Assembly: GCF_014638005.1 (NCBI RefSeq) | Contig: NZ_BMFG01000001.1 | Span: forward strand, 326,421-390,420 | Direction: 5' to 3' | From: Flavobacterium orientale | GTDB lineage: Bacteria; Bacteroidota; Bacteroidia; Flavobacteriales; Flavobacteriaceae | Length of the DNA: 64,000 bases | In this document: piece after piece, positions 17,844-26,595 of the stretch | Numbering within the stretch: the stretch's first letter is position 1 | Layout: every line of letters starts with the position of its first letter | Made by a program: the position numbers and the translations under genes | Notes under the pieces: model-generated | What the model saw: only the letters and a program-made list of their open reading frames with translations | Database searches by the model: none | Told to the model about the DNA's origin: nothing

Positions 17844-18254
17844 ATGAAAGTCACTGTTTCCAGAAAAGCTCACTTTAACGCTGCTCATCGATTGTATCGA
17901 AAAGATTGGTCGATGGAAAAAAACGACTTGGTTTTTGGTAAATGTAATAATCCAAACTATCACGGACACAATTATGAATTGATTGTGAGTGTAACCGGCG
18001 AAATTGACCAAGAAACCGGTTTTGTAATGGATGTGAAAATTCTATCTGACCTCATAAAAGAGCACGTTGAAAATGCTTTTGATCATAAAAACTTAAATTT
18101 AGATGTTCCTGATTTTATAGATTTGAATCCTACAGCTGAAAATATTGCTGTTGTGATTTGGAATAAATTGCGAGACCACATCAAAGATTCGTTAGATTTA
18201 GAAGTTGTTTTATATGAAACCCCTCGAAATTTTGTAACCTATAAAGGAAACTAA
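17844..18254 (+). CDS. queD: 6-carboxytetrahydropterin synthase (6-pyruvoyltetrahydropterin synthase family)
   Basis: Converts dihydroneopterin triphosphate to 6-carboxytetrahydropterin, a queuosine precursor. Zinc-binding histidines occur in HFNAAHRL and in HGHNY, and the catalytic cysteine lies in GKCNNPNYHGHNY (about residue 34). DHKNLN and the late glutamate in VVLYETPRNF match the family. It sits 23 bp after idi and 1 bp before the peroxiredoxin start. Other queuosine genes are not in the window, so an alternative pterin role cannot be excluded. Confidence 0.9.
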   Translation: MKVTVSRKAHFNAAHRLYRKDWSMEKNDLVFGKCNNPNYHGHNYELIVSVTGEIDQETGFVMDVKILSDLIKEHVENAFDHKNLNLDVPDFIDLNPTAENIAVVIWNKLRDHIKDSLDLEVVLYETPRNFVTYKGN

Positions 18255-18255
18255 A

Positions 18256-18711
18256 ATGGCAATGAAAGTTGGGGATAAAGTACCGCATTTTACTGCAAAA
18301 GATTCCAAAGGAATTATTTTTGACAGTTCAACAGTAATTGGAAAAAAGCCTACTGTCATTTATTTTTATCCAAAAGATGATACACGAGTTTGCACCGAGC
18401 AAGCGTGCAGTTTTAGAGATAGCTATCAAGATTTTACCGATTTAGGTGCAGAAGTTATCGGTGTAAGCGGTGATTCAACTACTTCGCATCAAAAATTTTC
18501 TGAAAAATACCAACTCCCTTTTACCCTTTTATCGGATAATGATAAAAAATTACGCAATTTATTTGGTGTTCCCACGGCTTTATTTGGCCTTATTCCGGGT
18601 CGCGTGACCTATGTGATTGACGAAAAAGGAATTGTTCGATTGATTTTTGATAACTTATCAGGCAAAATTCACATTGAAAAAGCATTGCAAATGCTGAAAA
18701 AGATAGTATAA
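18256..18711 (+). CDS. bcp: Peroxiredoxin, BCP/PrxQ type
   Basis: Thiol peroxidase reducing hydrogen peroxide and organic hydroperoxides. The peroxidatic cysteine in TRVCTEQAC (about residue 46) and a second cysteine five residues later are the spacing of intramolecular-disulfide BCP enzymes. YFYPKDDT precedes the site, and VIGVSGDS and PFTLLSD follow as expected. Translation may start at either of two in-frame ATGs two codons apart. It begins one base after queD, implying coupling. Confidence 0.92.
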   Translation: MAMKVGDKVPHFTAKDSKGIIFDSSTVIGKKPTVIYFYPKDDTRVCTEQACSFRDSYQDFTDLGAEVIGVSGDSTTSHQKFSEKYQLPFTLLSDNDKKLRNLFGVPTALFGLIPGRVTYVIDEKGIVRLIFDNLSGKIHIEKALQMLKKIV

Positions 18712-18747
18712 GTATTTTTCAAGTTAATTAATTTCAGTTCAAATGCT

Positions 18748-18755
18748 TATTTTTG
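18748..18755 (+). promoter_or_regulatory. Bacteroidetes -7 box (TATTTTTG) upstream of manA
   Basis: Exact TAnnTTTG match 17 bp before the preferred manA ATG. A possible upstream ATG overlaps the promoter region and would lie before transcription starts, which is why the later start was chosen. Confidence 0.55.
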
Positions 18756-18772
18756 ACGTTTCAACTAAACCA

Positions 18773-19735
18773 ATGAAACCACTTTATCCACTCACGTTTG
18801 AACCTATTTTCAAAGAACGCATTTGGGGCGGAACTAAGTTGAAAACGTATTTGAACAAGCCTATTACTTCTAAAATTACAGGTGAAAGCTGGGAATTGTC
18901 AACAGTTCCCGAATCAATAAGTGTGGTCAATAATGGTGAATTTAAAGGTAAAAACCTCAATGAATTAATTGATTTATATCCCGAAGAAATTTTAGGAAAG
19001 AAAGTTTTCAATCATTTTGGAAAACAATTTCCATTACTTTTTAAATATTTGGATGCTAAAGAAGATTTATCGATTCAATTGCATCCCAACAATGAATTGG
19101 CAAAAGCTCGTCACAATTCTTTTGGGAAAACAGAAATGTGGTATGTGATGCAAGCTGATGAAAATGCTCGTTTGATAGTTGGTTTCAAAGAAGATTCGTC
19201 CAGAGAAGACTATTTGCAGCATTTAGAATCCAATTCTATTCTTTCTTTATTGAAAGAAATTCCGGTGAAAAAAGGCGATGTTTTCTTATTGGAAACCGGA
19301 ACGATTCACGCTATTGGAGCCGGAATTGTGATTGCAGAAATTCAGCAAACCAGTGATGTCACTTATCGAATATATGATTGGGATAGGGTAGATGCTACTG
19401 GTAAAGGACGCGAATTGCACACCGAATTAGCCGTAGATGCCATCAATTATAAAACAACTGCTGCTAAAAAAGAATATGCTGCTCCGGAAAATAAAAGTAC
19501 GCCAATAGTTCATTGCCCTTATTTTAAAACCAATATCATTCCGCTTAACGGAGAATTGGTGGTTGATAAAAAAGAAGATACATTCCTAGTTTTAATGTGT
19601 ACTGAAGGTAGTTTTGAATTGCATTTGAAGGATGAAAAATATAGGTATAAAACGGGAGACACTGTTTTAATACCCGCAGTACTAACTTCCTTTTTGTTAA
19701 AGGGAACGGCAACAGTTCTTGAAATTACGGTTTAG
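18773..19735 (+). CDS. manA: Mannose-6-phosphate isomerase, class I
   Basis: Zinc enzyme interconverting fructose 6-phosphate and mannose 6-phosphate, feeding GDP-mannose and surface glycans. The protein starts MKPLYPLTFEPIFKERIWGG, typical of the short Bacteroidetes/Firmicutes form. Metal-site blocks IQLHPNNELA (Q-x-H), KTEMWYV (Glu) and ETGTIHAIGAG (His) are present, followed by the IYDWDR block and a C-terminal cupin half (about 235-320). 320 aa is normal for this form. A promoter box lies just upstream, so it can be transcribed separately from bcp. Confidence 0.93.
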   Translation: MKPLYPLTFEPIFKERIWGGTKLKTYLNKPITSKITGESWELSTVPESISVVNNGEFKGKNLNELIDLYPEEILGKKVFNHFGKQFPLLFKYLDAKEDLSIQLHPNNELAKARHNSFGKTEMWYVMQADENARLIVGFKEDSSREDYLQHLESNSILSLLKEIPVKKGDVFLLETGTIHAIGAGIVIAEIQQTSDVTYRIYDWDRVDATGKGRELHTELAVDAINYKTTAAKKEYAAPENKSTPIVHCPYFKTNIIPLNGELVVDKKEDTFLVLMCTEGSFELHLKDEKYRYKTGDTVLIPAVLTSFLLKGTATVLEITV

Positions 19736-19773
19736 GTTTTTAAAACTAATTCATTTAATTCTAAATTTTTACG

Positions 19774-19781
19774 TAGTTTTG
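19774..19781 (+). promoter_or_regulatory. Bacteroidetes -7 box (TAGTTTTG)
   Basis: Exact TAnnTTTG match 25 bp before the ATG of the following small gene. The -33 position lacks a clear TTG. Confidence 0.5.
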
Positions 19782-19806
19782 CACCGCAATTAAAATTAAA
19801 ATAAAA

Positions 19807-20073
19807 ATGGCAAGTATTAGAAATTTGAAAAAGGACATCAATTATGTGATGGGTGATATTATCGAGGCGGTTTATATCCACGAGATGACAACAACAGGAA
19901 AACCAACTGATTCTTCAAATGCATTGATTGATGAAGCAATAACAACTTTTGATGCTTTGATCGCTAAAGTAAACGATAAAACAGCAGAAGACAGAAGAGC
20001 TCATTTGAAGCAAGTAGAAAAAGATTTAGAAGCGGCTGCGATTCAATTAGTTGAAAAAGTAAACGCACTTTAA
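19807..20073 (+). CDS. Small conserved helical protein (88 aa)
   Basis: Unrecognised beyond being a small Flavobacteriaceae-type hypothetical. It is predicted to be almost entirely alpha-helical, charged, and without signal peptide or membrane segment, with two amphipathic helices (about 5-28 and 42-85) that could pair as a coiled coil. It has its own promoter-like box and sits just before tRNA-Thr. Function unknown. Confidence 0.75.
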   Translation: MASIRNLKKDINYVMGDIIEAVYIHEMTTTGKPTDSSNALIDEAITTFDALIAKVNDKTAEDRRAHLKQVEKDLEAAAIQLVEKVNAL

Positions 20074-20107
20074 TCCGTTTTTTTTGATAAAAAAAGTGTA
20101 TTTTGTT

Positions 20108-20137
20108 TTGGAATATTGATTTTCAAAATTATATTTG
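20108..20137 (+). promoter_or_regulatory. Consensus promoter of tRNA-Thr
   Basis: TTG and TATATTTG are separated by 19 bp, matching the Bacteroidetes -33/-7 consensus, and end 16 bp before the mature tRNA. It is one of the best promoter matches in the window. Confidence 0.8.
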
Positions 20138-20153
20138 CACTCGTAATTGAGAC

Positions 20154-20227
20154 GCCGGTGTAGCTCAGCTGGCTAGAGCAGCTGATTTGTAATCAGCAGG
20201 TCGTGGGTTCGAGTCCCTCTATCGGCT
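20154..20227 (+). tRNA. tRNA-Thr (anticodon TGT)
   Basis: A full cloverleaf is visible: acceptor arm GCCGGTG pairing with TATCGGC (two G-T pairs), D arm TAGCTCAGCTGGC, and anticodon arm GCTGA-TTTGTAA-TCAGC giving anticodon TGT. The variable loop is followed by the T arm containing GGTTCGAGTCC. The discriminator is T, and CCA is not encoded, so the 3' end is added enzymatically. A strong promoter lies upstream and a terminator downstream. No att-like duplication of its 3' end was seen in the window. Confidence 0.97.
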
Positions 20228-20235
20228 CAATTGTT

Positions 20236-20265
20236 AAGGACAACTTTAGGGTTGTCCTTTTTTTT
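20236..20265 (+). terminator. Rho-independent terminator after tRNA-Thr
   Basis: A perfect 9-bp stem AAGGACAAC/GTTGTCCTT with a 6-base loop is followed by a run of T. It ends the tRNA transcript and faces the minus-strand PAS gene. Confidence 0.9.
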
Positions 20266-20275
20266 ATTTCTTATT

Positions 20276-20764
20276 CTAAGAAGCTATTCTTTCAAATGCA
20301 ATGTAATTAATCAATTTCCCTGAAGTATCAAATTTCGGATAGGCTTCAATTTCGCATCGATATGTAGTGCCGTCTTTTTTGTAATTGATTATAACTTCTT
20401 TAAAAGGTAGGTTTTTGGACAACGCTTTTCTAATGCTGTTTCTTGTAGTTTCAGAAGTCAATTTACCTTGAAAAATTTTTGGTGATTTACCAATTATTTC
20501 ACTGGGATGATAGCCGTTCATTTCATGAATACCATGCGAAGCAAAAACTATTTTGAATTTGGCATCGGTAATTACAATTTCTCTTTTAGGAACTGAAATA
20601 ATTGAATGAAAATCTATTTTTTCTTTCCAATTTTTTTGAAACGAATTAAAAACACTAATGTCTAAATCATTTACGGAAAATGTATTCCAAGAAACAAGTG
20701 GTAATGGAAGTATCCTTAATTTTTCATGATACTTAGCGATGGCTTTTTCGAATTCTACTGTCAT
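20276..20764 (-). CDS. Stand-alone PAS domain protein, LOV-like without photoreactive cysteine
   Basis: A 162-aa cytoplasmic protein whose C-terminal two thirds (about residues 58-160) is a single PAS domain. ITDAKFKIVFASHG, GYHPSEIIGKSPKIFQG and YKKDGTTYRCEIEAYP follow the order of LOV-type PAS domains. In the position where blue-light LOV sensors have the flavin-binding G-x-N-C-R-F-L-Q motif this protein reads G-K-S-P-K-I-F-Q, so the adduct-forming Cys is missing. No kinase, GGDEF or DNA-binding domain is attached, so it may be a sensor partner acting in trans. Upstream (about 20805-20860) are two short inverted repeats. Confidence 0.85.
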   Translation of the reverse strand: MTVEFEKAIAKYHEKLRILPLPLVSWNTFSVNDLDISVFNSFQKNWKEKIDFHSIISVPKREIVITDAKFKIVFASHGIHEMNGYHPSEIIGKSPKIFQGKLTSETTRNSIRKALSKNLPFKEVIINYKKDGTTYRCEIEAYPKFDTSGKLINYIAFERIAS

Positions 20765-20808
20765 TTTTATTCCATTTAAAAAGTTATAAAAATGAATAAA
20801 CCGGAAGG

Positions 20809-20857
20809 CTTTTCATGACAAATGAAAAGTGATAGGTTTAAGCATTTTCGTGATGCT
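20809..20857. promoter_or_regulatory. Two short inverted repeats upstream of PAS gene
   Basis: In the 253-bp spacer upstream of the PAS gene, CTTTTCAT-GACAA-ATGAAAAG is a perfect 8-bp inverted repeat. A second, AGCAT-7-ATGCT, follows 12 bp later. They could be operators or 5'-leader hairpins. Nothing else identifiable is in the spacer. Confidence 0.4.
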
Positions 20858-21017
20858 CAAACAAAACCAATTTTATGTATCTGACTTATTCCTTGTTTAC
20901 AGGAAAACACAGTTGCACGACAGTTTAAGATTTTCACTTAATTCCATAATGAAGTAAAATTTACTTCTAAATTGATTTTATTTTAGGAGTCAAATATAGT
21001 ATTTTTTCACTACTACG

Positions 21018-21737
21018 TTAGTTTGATTCTTCTTTTCTTCGTTCGTCAATATGTTCTTTTAAAAGCTTACCATATTTGGAAGTTTTAATTTTTTCAGGAT
21101 ACAAATTAGTTACAGAATCTAAATATTTTAAGTTAGCATCGTAAACATCATACAAAAGAACATAAGGAGAAACTTCATGTTCTTTGTTGTTAAGAGCAAA
21201 ATTAATAACTCGCAAATACCTGCGTTTGGTCAGCAAATCTTTTTCCTTAACTAAACTATCAACAACTGCGTTTTGTTCGAGCTTACTCGCTTTTAATTCT
21301 TTTTGAATTAAATCAAGATTAAGATTGACAAATGGTTCGTTTATTTTTTTGTATTCTAAATACAGCTCGTGATTTTTGGAACCGGTAACTTTTACATTTT
21401 TATAAAAAGATTCCAATGTGGTTTCAATTGTCATATTTCCGGGTTCTGCAAATACAAATAAGCTATTGTCTATAGAATTCGTAACACCTTTGTCCAAATA
21501 AAGATAGAGCATTTCAGGAGAGTCAATTGACAGATGGCTTTCAAAAGTTGATTTTCCGTCAATTGCAATAGAATCAACCATCACTAAAGTGGAATCAGAA
21601 AATTTTTGAATATAAAGCGTTCCTTTTTTTAGTCCTTTTATGGTTCCCGTTAGATGTAAATTGGCCTCGTTTTTTTTGTCGTTAGTACATGACACGCCTA
21701 CTAATAAAAGCAATAATCCGAAAAATGTTTGTTTCAT
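21018..21737 (-). CDS. DUF4369 domain lipoprotein
   Basis: The lipobox LLVGVSC gives a predicted lipoprotein with mature Cys at about residue 17. The next region (about 27-125; LHLTGTIKGLKKGTLYIQ, SPEMLYLYLDKG) fits DUF4369, a beta-sandwich often fused to thioredoxin-like domains. Here the thioredoxin part is absent and replaced by a charged helical tail, so the protein is a short form of about 239 aa. It starts 29 bp after the DUF819 transporter gene and is probably co-transcribed. Confidence 0.8.
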   Translation of the reverse strand: MKQTFFGLLLLLVGVSCTNDKKNEANLHLTGTIKGLKKGTLYIQKFSDSTLVMVDSIAIDGKSTFESHLSIDSPEMLYLYLDKGVTNSIDNSLFVFAEPGNMTIETTLESFYKNVKVTGSKNHELYLEYKKINEPFVNLNLDLIQKELKASKLEQNAVVDSLVKEKDLLTKRRYLRVINFALNNKEHEVSPYVLLYDVYDANLKYLDSVTNLYPEKIKTSKYGKLLKEHIDERRKEESN

Positions 21738-21766
21738 GAAGTTGTTTAATTATATGTAATTTAAAT

Positions 21767-23071
21767 TTATAAAGGAGAAGCGATTTCCATTAGATAAGCA
21801 CAAAGTAACGCACCATAGGTTCCTACGACATAGCCAAAAACCGCTAATAAAACACCAACACTCGCCAGCGATGGATGGAATGCCGAAGCAATAATCGGAG
21901 CGGAAGCGGCACCTCCCACATTGGCTTTACTACCAACCGCTAAGAAGAAGAATGGAGCTCTTATTATTTTGGCTACAACGACCAATAAAAGAACGTGAAT
22001 AGCCATCCAAACCAAACCTACTACTAATAAACCGGGATTACTCAATACGGAACCTAAATCCATTTTCATGCCAATTGAAGCGACTAAAATATAGATAAAA
22101 ACACTTCCGATTTTACTGGCTCCAGCACCTTCGTATTGTTTGAGTTTGGTAAACGAAAAGAAGATGCCTAAAGCGGTTGCAAAGGTTACCATCCAAAAGA
22201 AGCGATCACCAAATGTTGATACAAAACTGGTTGGGTCATTCACAGCTTCAAAATTAGCTTTTAGAAAATCAGAAATGGAATTGCTTCCCCAATGCGAAAG
22301 TCCAACCGCAGTAAAGGCAATACCCAGAATAATCATAAAATCAGTTAAACTCGGATTTCTGGTTACGCTGGCAGCATAATTAGAAACTTTGTTTTTTAGT
22401 TCTTCAATAGAACTGTTGTCGGCTTTTAGCCATTTGTCAATTCGTTCTTTTCTACCAATTCCAAAAAGTAAAATAGCCATCCAAATATTCGCAACAACTA
22501 TATCGACCAAAACCATGGCTCCATATTTTTCCTGGTTGTATTTGAAAATTTCAAGCATGGCGGCTTGGTTAGCTCCACCGCCAATCCAACTTCCGGCTAG
22601 GGTAGAAAGACCTCTCCATACAGCATCAGGTCCGGCTCCACCAACAGTTTCCGGAGAAAAAACAGAAATGATTAAAATGGCAATAGGACCACCAATAATA
22701 ATTCCTATGGTTCCGGTAAAAAACATGATTAGGGCTTTTGGGCCCAATTTAAACATGGCTTTTAAGTCAATGCTCAAGGTCATTAACACCAAAGCAGCCG
22801 GTAAAAGATACCTACTAGCAACATGATATACCGAAGATTTTTTTGTTATGATTTCACCATTTTCGGCCACTTCTTTCCATTCGGGAGCTATTATGTTTAG
22901 TGAACTAAAGATAGAAGGCAACAAATAACACATTAACAGCGATGGAAAGATCACATAGAATTTCTTCCAAAAACCTTCTTTTAGGGAAGCCGTATAAAAA
23001 ACAAAACCCAATAAGAGCATTAATAATCCAAAAACTATGGTATCGTCTGTAAAATAAGGAGGGTTTTTCAT
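21767..23071 (-). CDS. DUF819 family integral membrane protein
   Basis: Polytopic inner-membrane protein with about ten to twelve hydrophobic helices. Family marks include GSWIGGGANQAAMLEIF (mid-protein) and SKANVGGAASAPIIASAFHP near the C-terminus, two re-entrant-like repeats that suggest an ion-coupled transporter fold. Substrate unknown. The ATG giving MKNPPYFTDD is preferred over an upstream in-frame TTG (15 codons longer), because the extension is unlike the family. 434 aa. Confidence 0.85.
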   Translation of the reverse strand: MKNPPYFTDDTIVFGLLMLLLGFVFYTASLKEGFWKKFYVIFPSLLMCYLLPSIFSSLNIIAPEWKEVAENGEIITKKSSVYHVASRYLLPAALVLMTLSIDLKAMFKLGPKALIMFFTGTIGIIIGGPIAILIISVFSPETVGGAGPDAVWRGLSTLAGSWIGGGANQAAMLEIFKYNQEKYGAMVLVDIVVANIWMAILLFGIGRKERIDKWLKADNSSIEELKNKVSNYAASVTRNPSLTDFMIILGIAFTAVGLSHWGSNSISDFLKANFEAVNDPTSFVSTFGDRFFWMVTFATALGIFFSFTKLKQYEGAGASKIGSVFIYILVASIGMKMDLGSVLSNPGLLVVGLVWMAIHVLLLVVVAKIIRAPFFFLAVGSKANVGGAASAPIIASAFHPSLASVGVLLAVFGYVVGTYGALLCAYLMEIASPL

Positions 23072-23148
23072 TCGTTTAAATTTGATTGCAAAATAATGAT
23101 TTTTTGAAAAATACAAGCAGTTTTTGAGTCCTACTTTTACCTAAAAAA

Positions 23149-23176
23149 AATCCCTGAAACATTTGAATCAGGGATT
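23149..23176 (-). terminator. Rho-independent terminator of M61 peptidase gene
   Basis: A perfect 9-bp stem AATCCCTGA/TCAGGGATT is followed, reading on the minus strand, by eight T residues. It separates the M61 gene from the DUF819 gene downstream. Confidence 0.9.
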
Positions 23177-23193
23177 GTTCTATTTTTATTGTT

Positions 23194-25050
23194 TTAACCT
23201 CTCAACCATGCTTCCATTAGTTCTTTCTTAGAAGCATCTGTTGCTTGAAAACCATCCATTTCGTCATACGGAATTTTTACCACACCTTTCAAAACAGATT
23301 CTTTATCACCTCGTTTGATTTTGAATTGAACCGGATCGTTTTCTTTCCAAGACATGCTTTTTGTAATCATATCATAAATGTTATCTAAATCATAGTTAAC
23401 GTCGTCAATGGCTAAAATTATATCGCCACCTTGTAAGCCCAAATCTTTCATAAAAGTATTAAGTTCGATACCGGGTATGATAATAATTTCTTTGGTGCTT
23501 GGGTTTACCGTGATATAAGGCGATTGTCCTTTTAGAAACACATTCCCGGGAACTTGAATTTTTGTTTGTGTAACACCCATTTTTTCAAAGTAGTTTTGAT
23601 AAGGTAGTGGTGCCGGTCCTGCTACATAAGTATCTAAAAACGTTCGCACTTCGGGATAAGTTAACGCAACTATTTTGTCAAAAAGTTCGGCATCTTCAAA
23701 TGGTTTTGTGCTGCCATATTCTTTGGATAATTTTTGCATTAGGTCTAAAATACCTCTTTTACCCTTACTGCTTTCTCTGATTTGAATGTCCAAACACATG
23801 GCAATTAACGCTCCTTTTTCATAAACATTCAAATAGGAATCTTTGTATTGTTTGCTTAAAATTTCGGAACTCATTTTGGTAAATGGCATTTTTTCGTCAA
23901 AACGTTTGGCATTTTGTACTTTGGCGGCCATGCGTTCAAAAAACTCAGTATCGCTAATTAAATCTTGATTGACTTGAAACAAATTAGCAAAGTATTCGGT
24001 GATTCCTTCGTACATCCACAAATGTTGTGACATTTTTGGGGTATTAAAATCAAAATAATGAATTTCTTTTGAATGCACACTTAAAGGGGTCACGATATGG
24101 AAAAATTCGTGCGATACTACATCAACCATGCTTTTACTTAATTCTTCAATAGGCATTGCTTCAGGCATTACCACTACTGTTGACGTATTGTGTTCTAAGG
24201 CTCCAAAACCTCTCGCGTCCTCTTTTTCAAAGTCAGCTAAGTATAGTAAAATAGCATACCGTTTCGTGTTGTCAATGGGTCCTAAAAATCTTTTTTGGGC
24301 TTTCATCATGGTTTCCATCGCTTCCTTAAAATCGGCTTCTGAGTAGCGATTGTTTGGTGAGTAAACACTTAAGATGATTTCCATATCATCTACCATGAAT
24401 GTTTTAAACTGCGATTTTGTATATAAAATAGGATTGTCTACCAATTCAGCATATCGAGAAGCAACAAATACATCTTTGGTAGTGCTTTTGTCTAAATTAT
24501 CCATGGCAGTAGCACCATATAGATTTTCTGGTTTTGTGATGTTTAATCGATAAGGGAGTTCTTTTAAATCTTTAAAATAGCCTACAAAAGCGTGGTTATT
24601 GATGACAAAATTTACGCCTTCTTCTATGTTGGTTCCGGCCGGGGAAAAAATATCACCTTGACCAAATTCGGTACCGGTTTCGGTGTCAAAAGTATCATTG
24701 ACCAAGTAGGTTACTTTGGCCAACTTTTTGGCATTTTTTATAACCCATGAATTTTCGTCCATTTTTGCCACGGGAAGTTCTTTTCCTTTGGCATCAAATG
24801 CTTTGAAATTATCCAAATACCTACCGTAATTATCTTCAGAATAGGTTCCGGGAATAATTTTTGGCATGAAAAAAGTAGTTTCTTCAGTCTTAATTTTTGG
24901 AGGCGTAACTGATACAGCAACGCGATCGTTGTTAATGTTAACCAAATCCATTGTTACTTGAATTTCATTGGTTTTTGATTGCGAATATGTAAAAGAAACC
25001 GAAAAAAGCAGTAGGCTAGTTAAACAAAATGAGGCAAAATATTTTTTCAT
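23194..25050 (-). CDS. M61 family metallopeptidase with PDZ domain
   Basis: Secreted zinc aminopeptidase of the glycyl-aminopeptidase (M61) family. After a signal peptide (ends near VSFTYS) an N-terminal beta domain leads to the catalytic domain with zinc motif VVSHEFFHIVTP (about residues 312-323; HExxH) and the downstream glutamate in WMYEGITEYFANLF. A PDZ-like domain (about 505-590; LGLQGGDIILAIDDVNYDLD) completes the architecture. 618 aa is typical. A periplasmic or surface peptide-trimming role is inferred from family. Confidence 0.92.
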   Translation of the reverse strand: MKKYFASFCLTSLLLFSVSFTYSQSKTNEIQVTMDLVNINNDRVAVSVTPPKIKTEETTFFMPKIIPGTYSEDNYGRYLDNFKAFDAKGKELPVAKMDENSWVIKNAKKLAKVTYLVNDTFDTETGTEFGQGDIFSPAGTNIEEGVNFVINNHAFVGYFKDLKELPYRLNITKPENLYGATAMDNLDKSTTKDVFVASRYAELVDNPILYTKSQFKTFMVDDMEIILSVYSPNNRYSEADFKEAMETMMKAQKRFLGPIDNTKRYAILLYLADFEKEDARGFGALEHNTSTVVVMPEAMPIEELSKSMVDVVSHEFFHIVTPLSVHSKEIHYFDFNTPKMSQHLWMYEGITEYFANLFQVNQDLISDTEFFERMAAKVQNAKRFDEKMPFTKMSSEILSKQYKDSYLNVYEKGALIAMCLDIQIRESSKGKRGILDLMQKLSKEYGSTKPFEDAELFDKIVALTYPEVRTFLDTYVAGPAPLPYQNYFEKMGVTQTKIQVPGNVFLKGQSPYITVNPSTKEIIIIPGIELNTFMKDLGLQGGDIILAIDDVNYDLDNIYDMITKSMSWKENDPVQFKIKRGDKESVLKGVVKIPYDEMDGFQATDASKKELMEAWLRG

Positions 25051-25135
25051 AGTTATTGTTTTATCTGTTTGTATGATTTAGGCATTTAAAGTTACAAGTA
25101 GCTTCAAAAATAGTGTTACAACTTTTTGAACCAAT

Positions 25136-26530
25136 TTATTTTTGAAGCAGTATCCAGTTTTTAATATCTTGTAAAACTTCAGGAGAAAAAGTTTGTTCTA
25201 TCGTTTCATATTCTTCAATTTTACCTGTTTCACTTTCTTGAAAAAGGTGGTTCAAATTGGGATATTTCTTTGTAGTGCTATTTTTGTTTCCTGCTTTTTT
25301 TAATGCTTCAGCAATTCCGGTTAAGTTCGACTCAGCAATAACTTGAAGGTCTTTGTCTCCATTTAAGGCAAGAATCGGGCATTTTATTTTTTCGATATAG
25401 TCACTCGGATTGAAACGCATAAAGTATCTGAACCAAGGCACCGTAATTCCTTGTGTTTGTTGTGTTAATGTTTTTTCTTTTTCTTCCGGGCTTTGCATTT
25501 GGAACAGCATGTTTTCTTTTAAGTTTTCTGACATCACAGCATTTATTTGCTTAACCAAATCATTGTGATTTAAATCACTTTTAACCAAATTATAAATAGT
25601 TTCATTGGTTTTCCCTGCTTTAACCAATTCTTCTTCGGTCATTCCGGCTGCTTTACCAATTCGATGAGCTTGTTCTTTTAGTAACTCATTACCCGGAATT
25701 CCTGGAGAGGCCAATAGGACAATAAAAGCAATTGACTTGTCTTTTGAAGCTACAATTTGAGCAATCATTCCGCCTTCGCTATGACCAATTAATCCAATTT
25801 TTTTTGGGTCAATTTGTTTTTTTGTTTTCAAAAATGAAATAGCAGCTTCAACATCAGTAGCAAAATCGTTTGAAGTTGCTAATTTGCGATCACCGGTTGA
25901 TTTGCCAACACCTCGGTCGTCATAACGCAAAACGGCAATGCCATTATTTGTCAAATAGTCCGCAATAACCCAAAACGGTTTGTGATGAAAAATTTCGGAG
26001 TTTCTATCTTGTGGACCGCTTCCCGAAATTAAAATTACGGTAGGAAATGATTTTTTGTCTTTTGGATATGTTAATGTACCGGATAATGTAACGTTGTCTT
26101 GTTTGTTTTCAAAAGTCACCTCTTCAATAGCATAATTAAAGGGAGCTTTTGGCTCTTGTGGTCTTTTTGGCTTGATTATTTCGGTAAAACCTCTGGTTAA
26201 AGTTAAATCAAATTCTTGTCCTCTTTGAATAAATTTACCTACTAATTCGTTGTTTTCATTTAATTTTGCTGAATAGGTAATGGTTGCTTCTTCAAGGAAA
26301 ATATCTAACGTATTGTTTTCAAATTTAACGGATGTTAGTTGAATTCCCATTGCTTTTTGTTGTGGAACACTCATACTACCAATATAATCCTCATTGTTTT
26401 TTGCAAAGTTAAAATTGAGTTCTAAGTCAGTTCCCATAACTTTCAATGTGCCTTTCCAATCACCTGTTATATCTTGAGCAAAGGAGCTTATAGAGTATAA
26501 AAAAGCTAAAAGGAGTAGTGATTTTTTCAT
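25136..26530 (-). CDS. Secreted alpha/beta hydrolase
   Basis: A signal peptide (ends near SISSFAQ) precedes a lipocalin-like beta domain (about 20-110) and an alpha/beta hydrolase domain (about 135-460). The oxyanion-hole block VILISGSGPQDRN, nucleophile elbow GLIGHSEGG (Ser at about residue 250), acid region LALNGDKDLQV and final His in YPNLNHLFQ give a full Ser-Asp-His triad. Such proteins act as esterases or S9-like peptidases; the substrate is unknown. It is separated from the M61 gene by 85 bp with no strong terminator, so co-transcription is possible. Confidence 0.88.
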   Translation of the reverse strand: MKKSLLLLAFLYSISSFAQDITGDWKGTLKVMGTDLELNFNFAKNNEDYIGSMSVPQQKAMGIQLTSVKFENNTLDIFLEEATITYSAKLNENNELVGKFIQRGQEFDLTLTRGFTEIIKPKRPQEPKAPFNYAIEEVTFENKQDNVTLSGTLTYPKDKKSFPTVILISGSGPQDRNSEIFHHKPFWVIADYLTNNGIAVLRYDDRGVGKSTGDRKLATSNDFATDVEAAISFLKTKKQIDPKKIGLIGHSEGGMIAQIVASKDKSIAFIVLLASPGIPGNELLKEQAHRIGKAAGMTEEELVKAGKTNETIYNLVKSDLNHNDLVKQINAVMSENLKENMLFQMQSPEEKEKTLTQQTQGITVPWFRYFMRFNPSDYIEKIKCPILALNGDKDLQVIAESNLTGIAEALKKAGNKNSTTKKYPNLNHLFQESETGKIEEYETIEQTFSPEVLQDIKNWILLQK

Positions 26531-26595
26531 TTTTATTAAAATTTAGGCTATAAATGTACTAAAATTACACCATAGTTTTGACCTAAGAAACGGTC

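Noticed and set aside
20154..20227. tRNA-Thr as an integration site for a mobile element
   Set aside because: No duplicate of the tRNA 3' end, no integrase and no compositional change next to it.
23071..23116. Upstream TTG start for the DUF819 gene
   Set aside because: The 15-residue extension is unlike family members, and an ATG at the family start exists.
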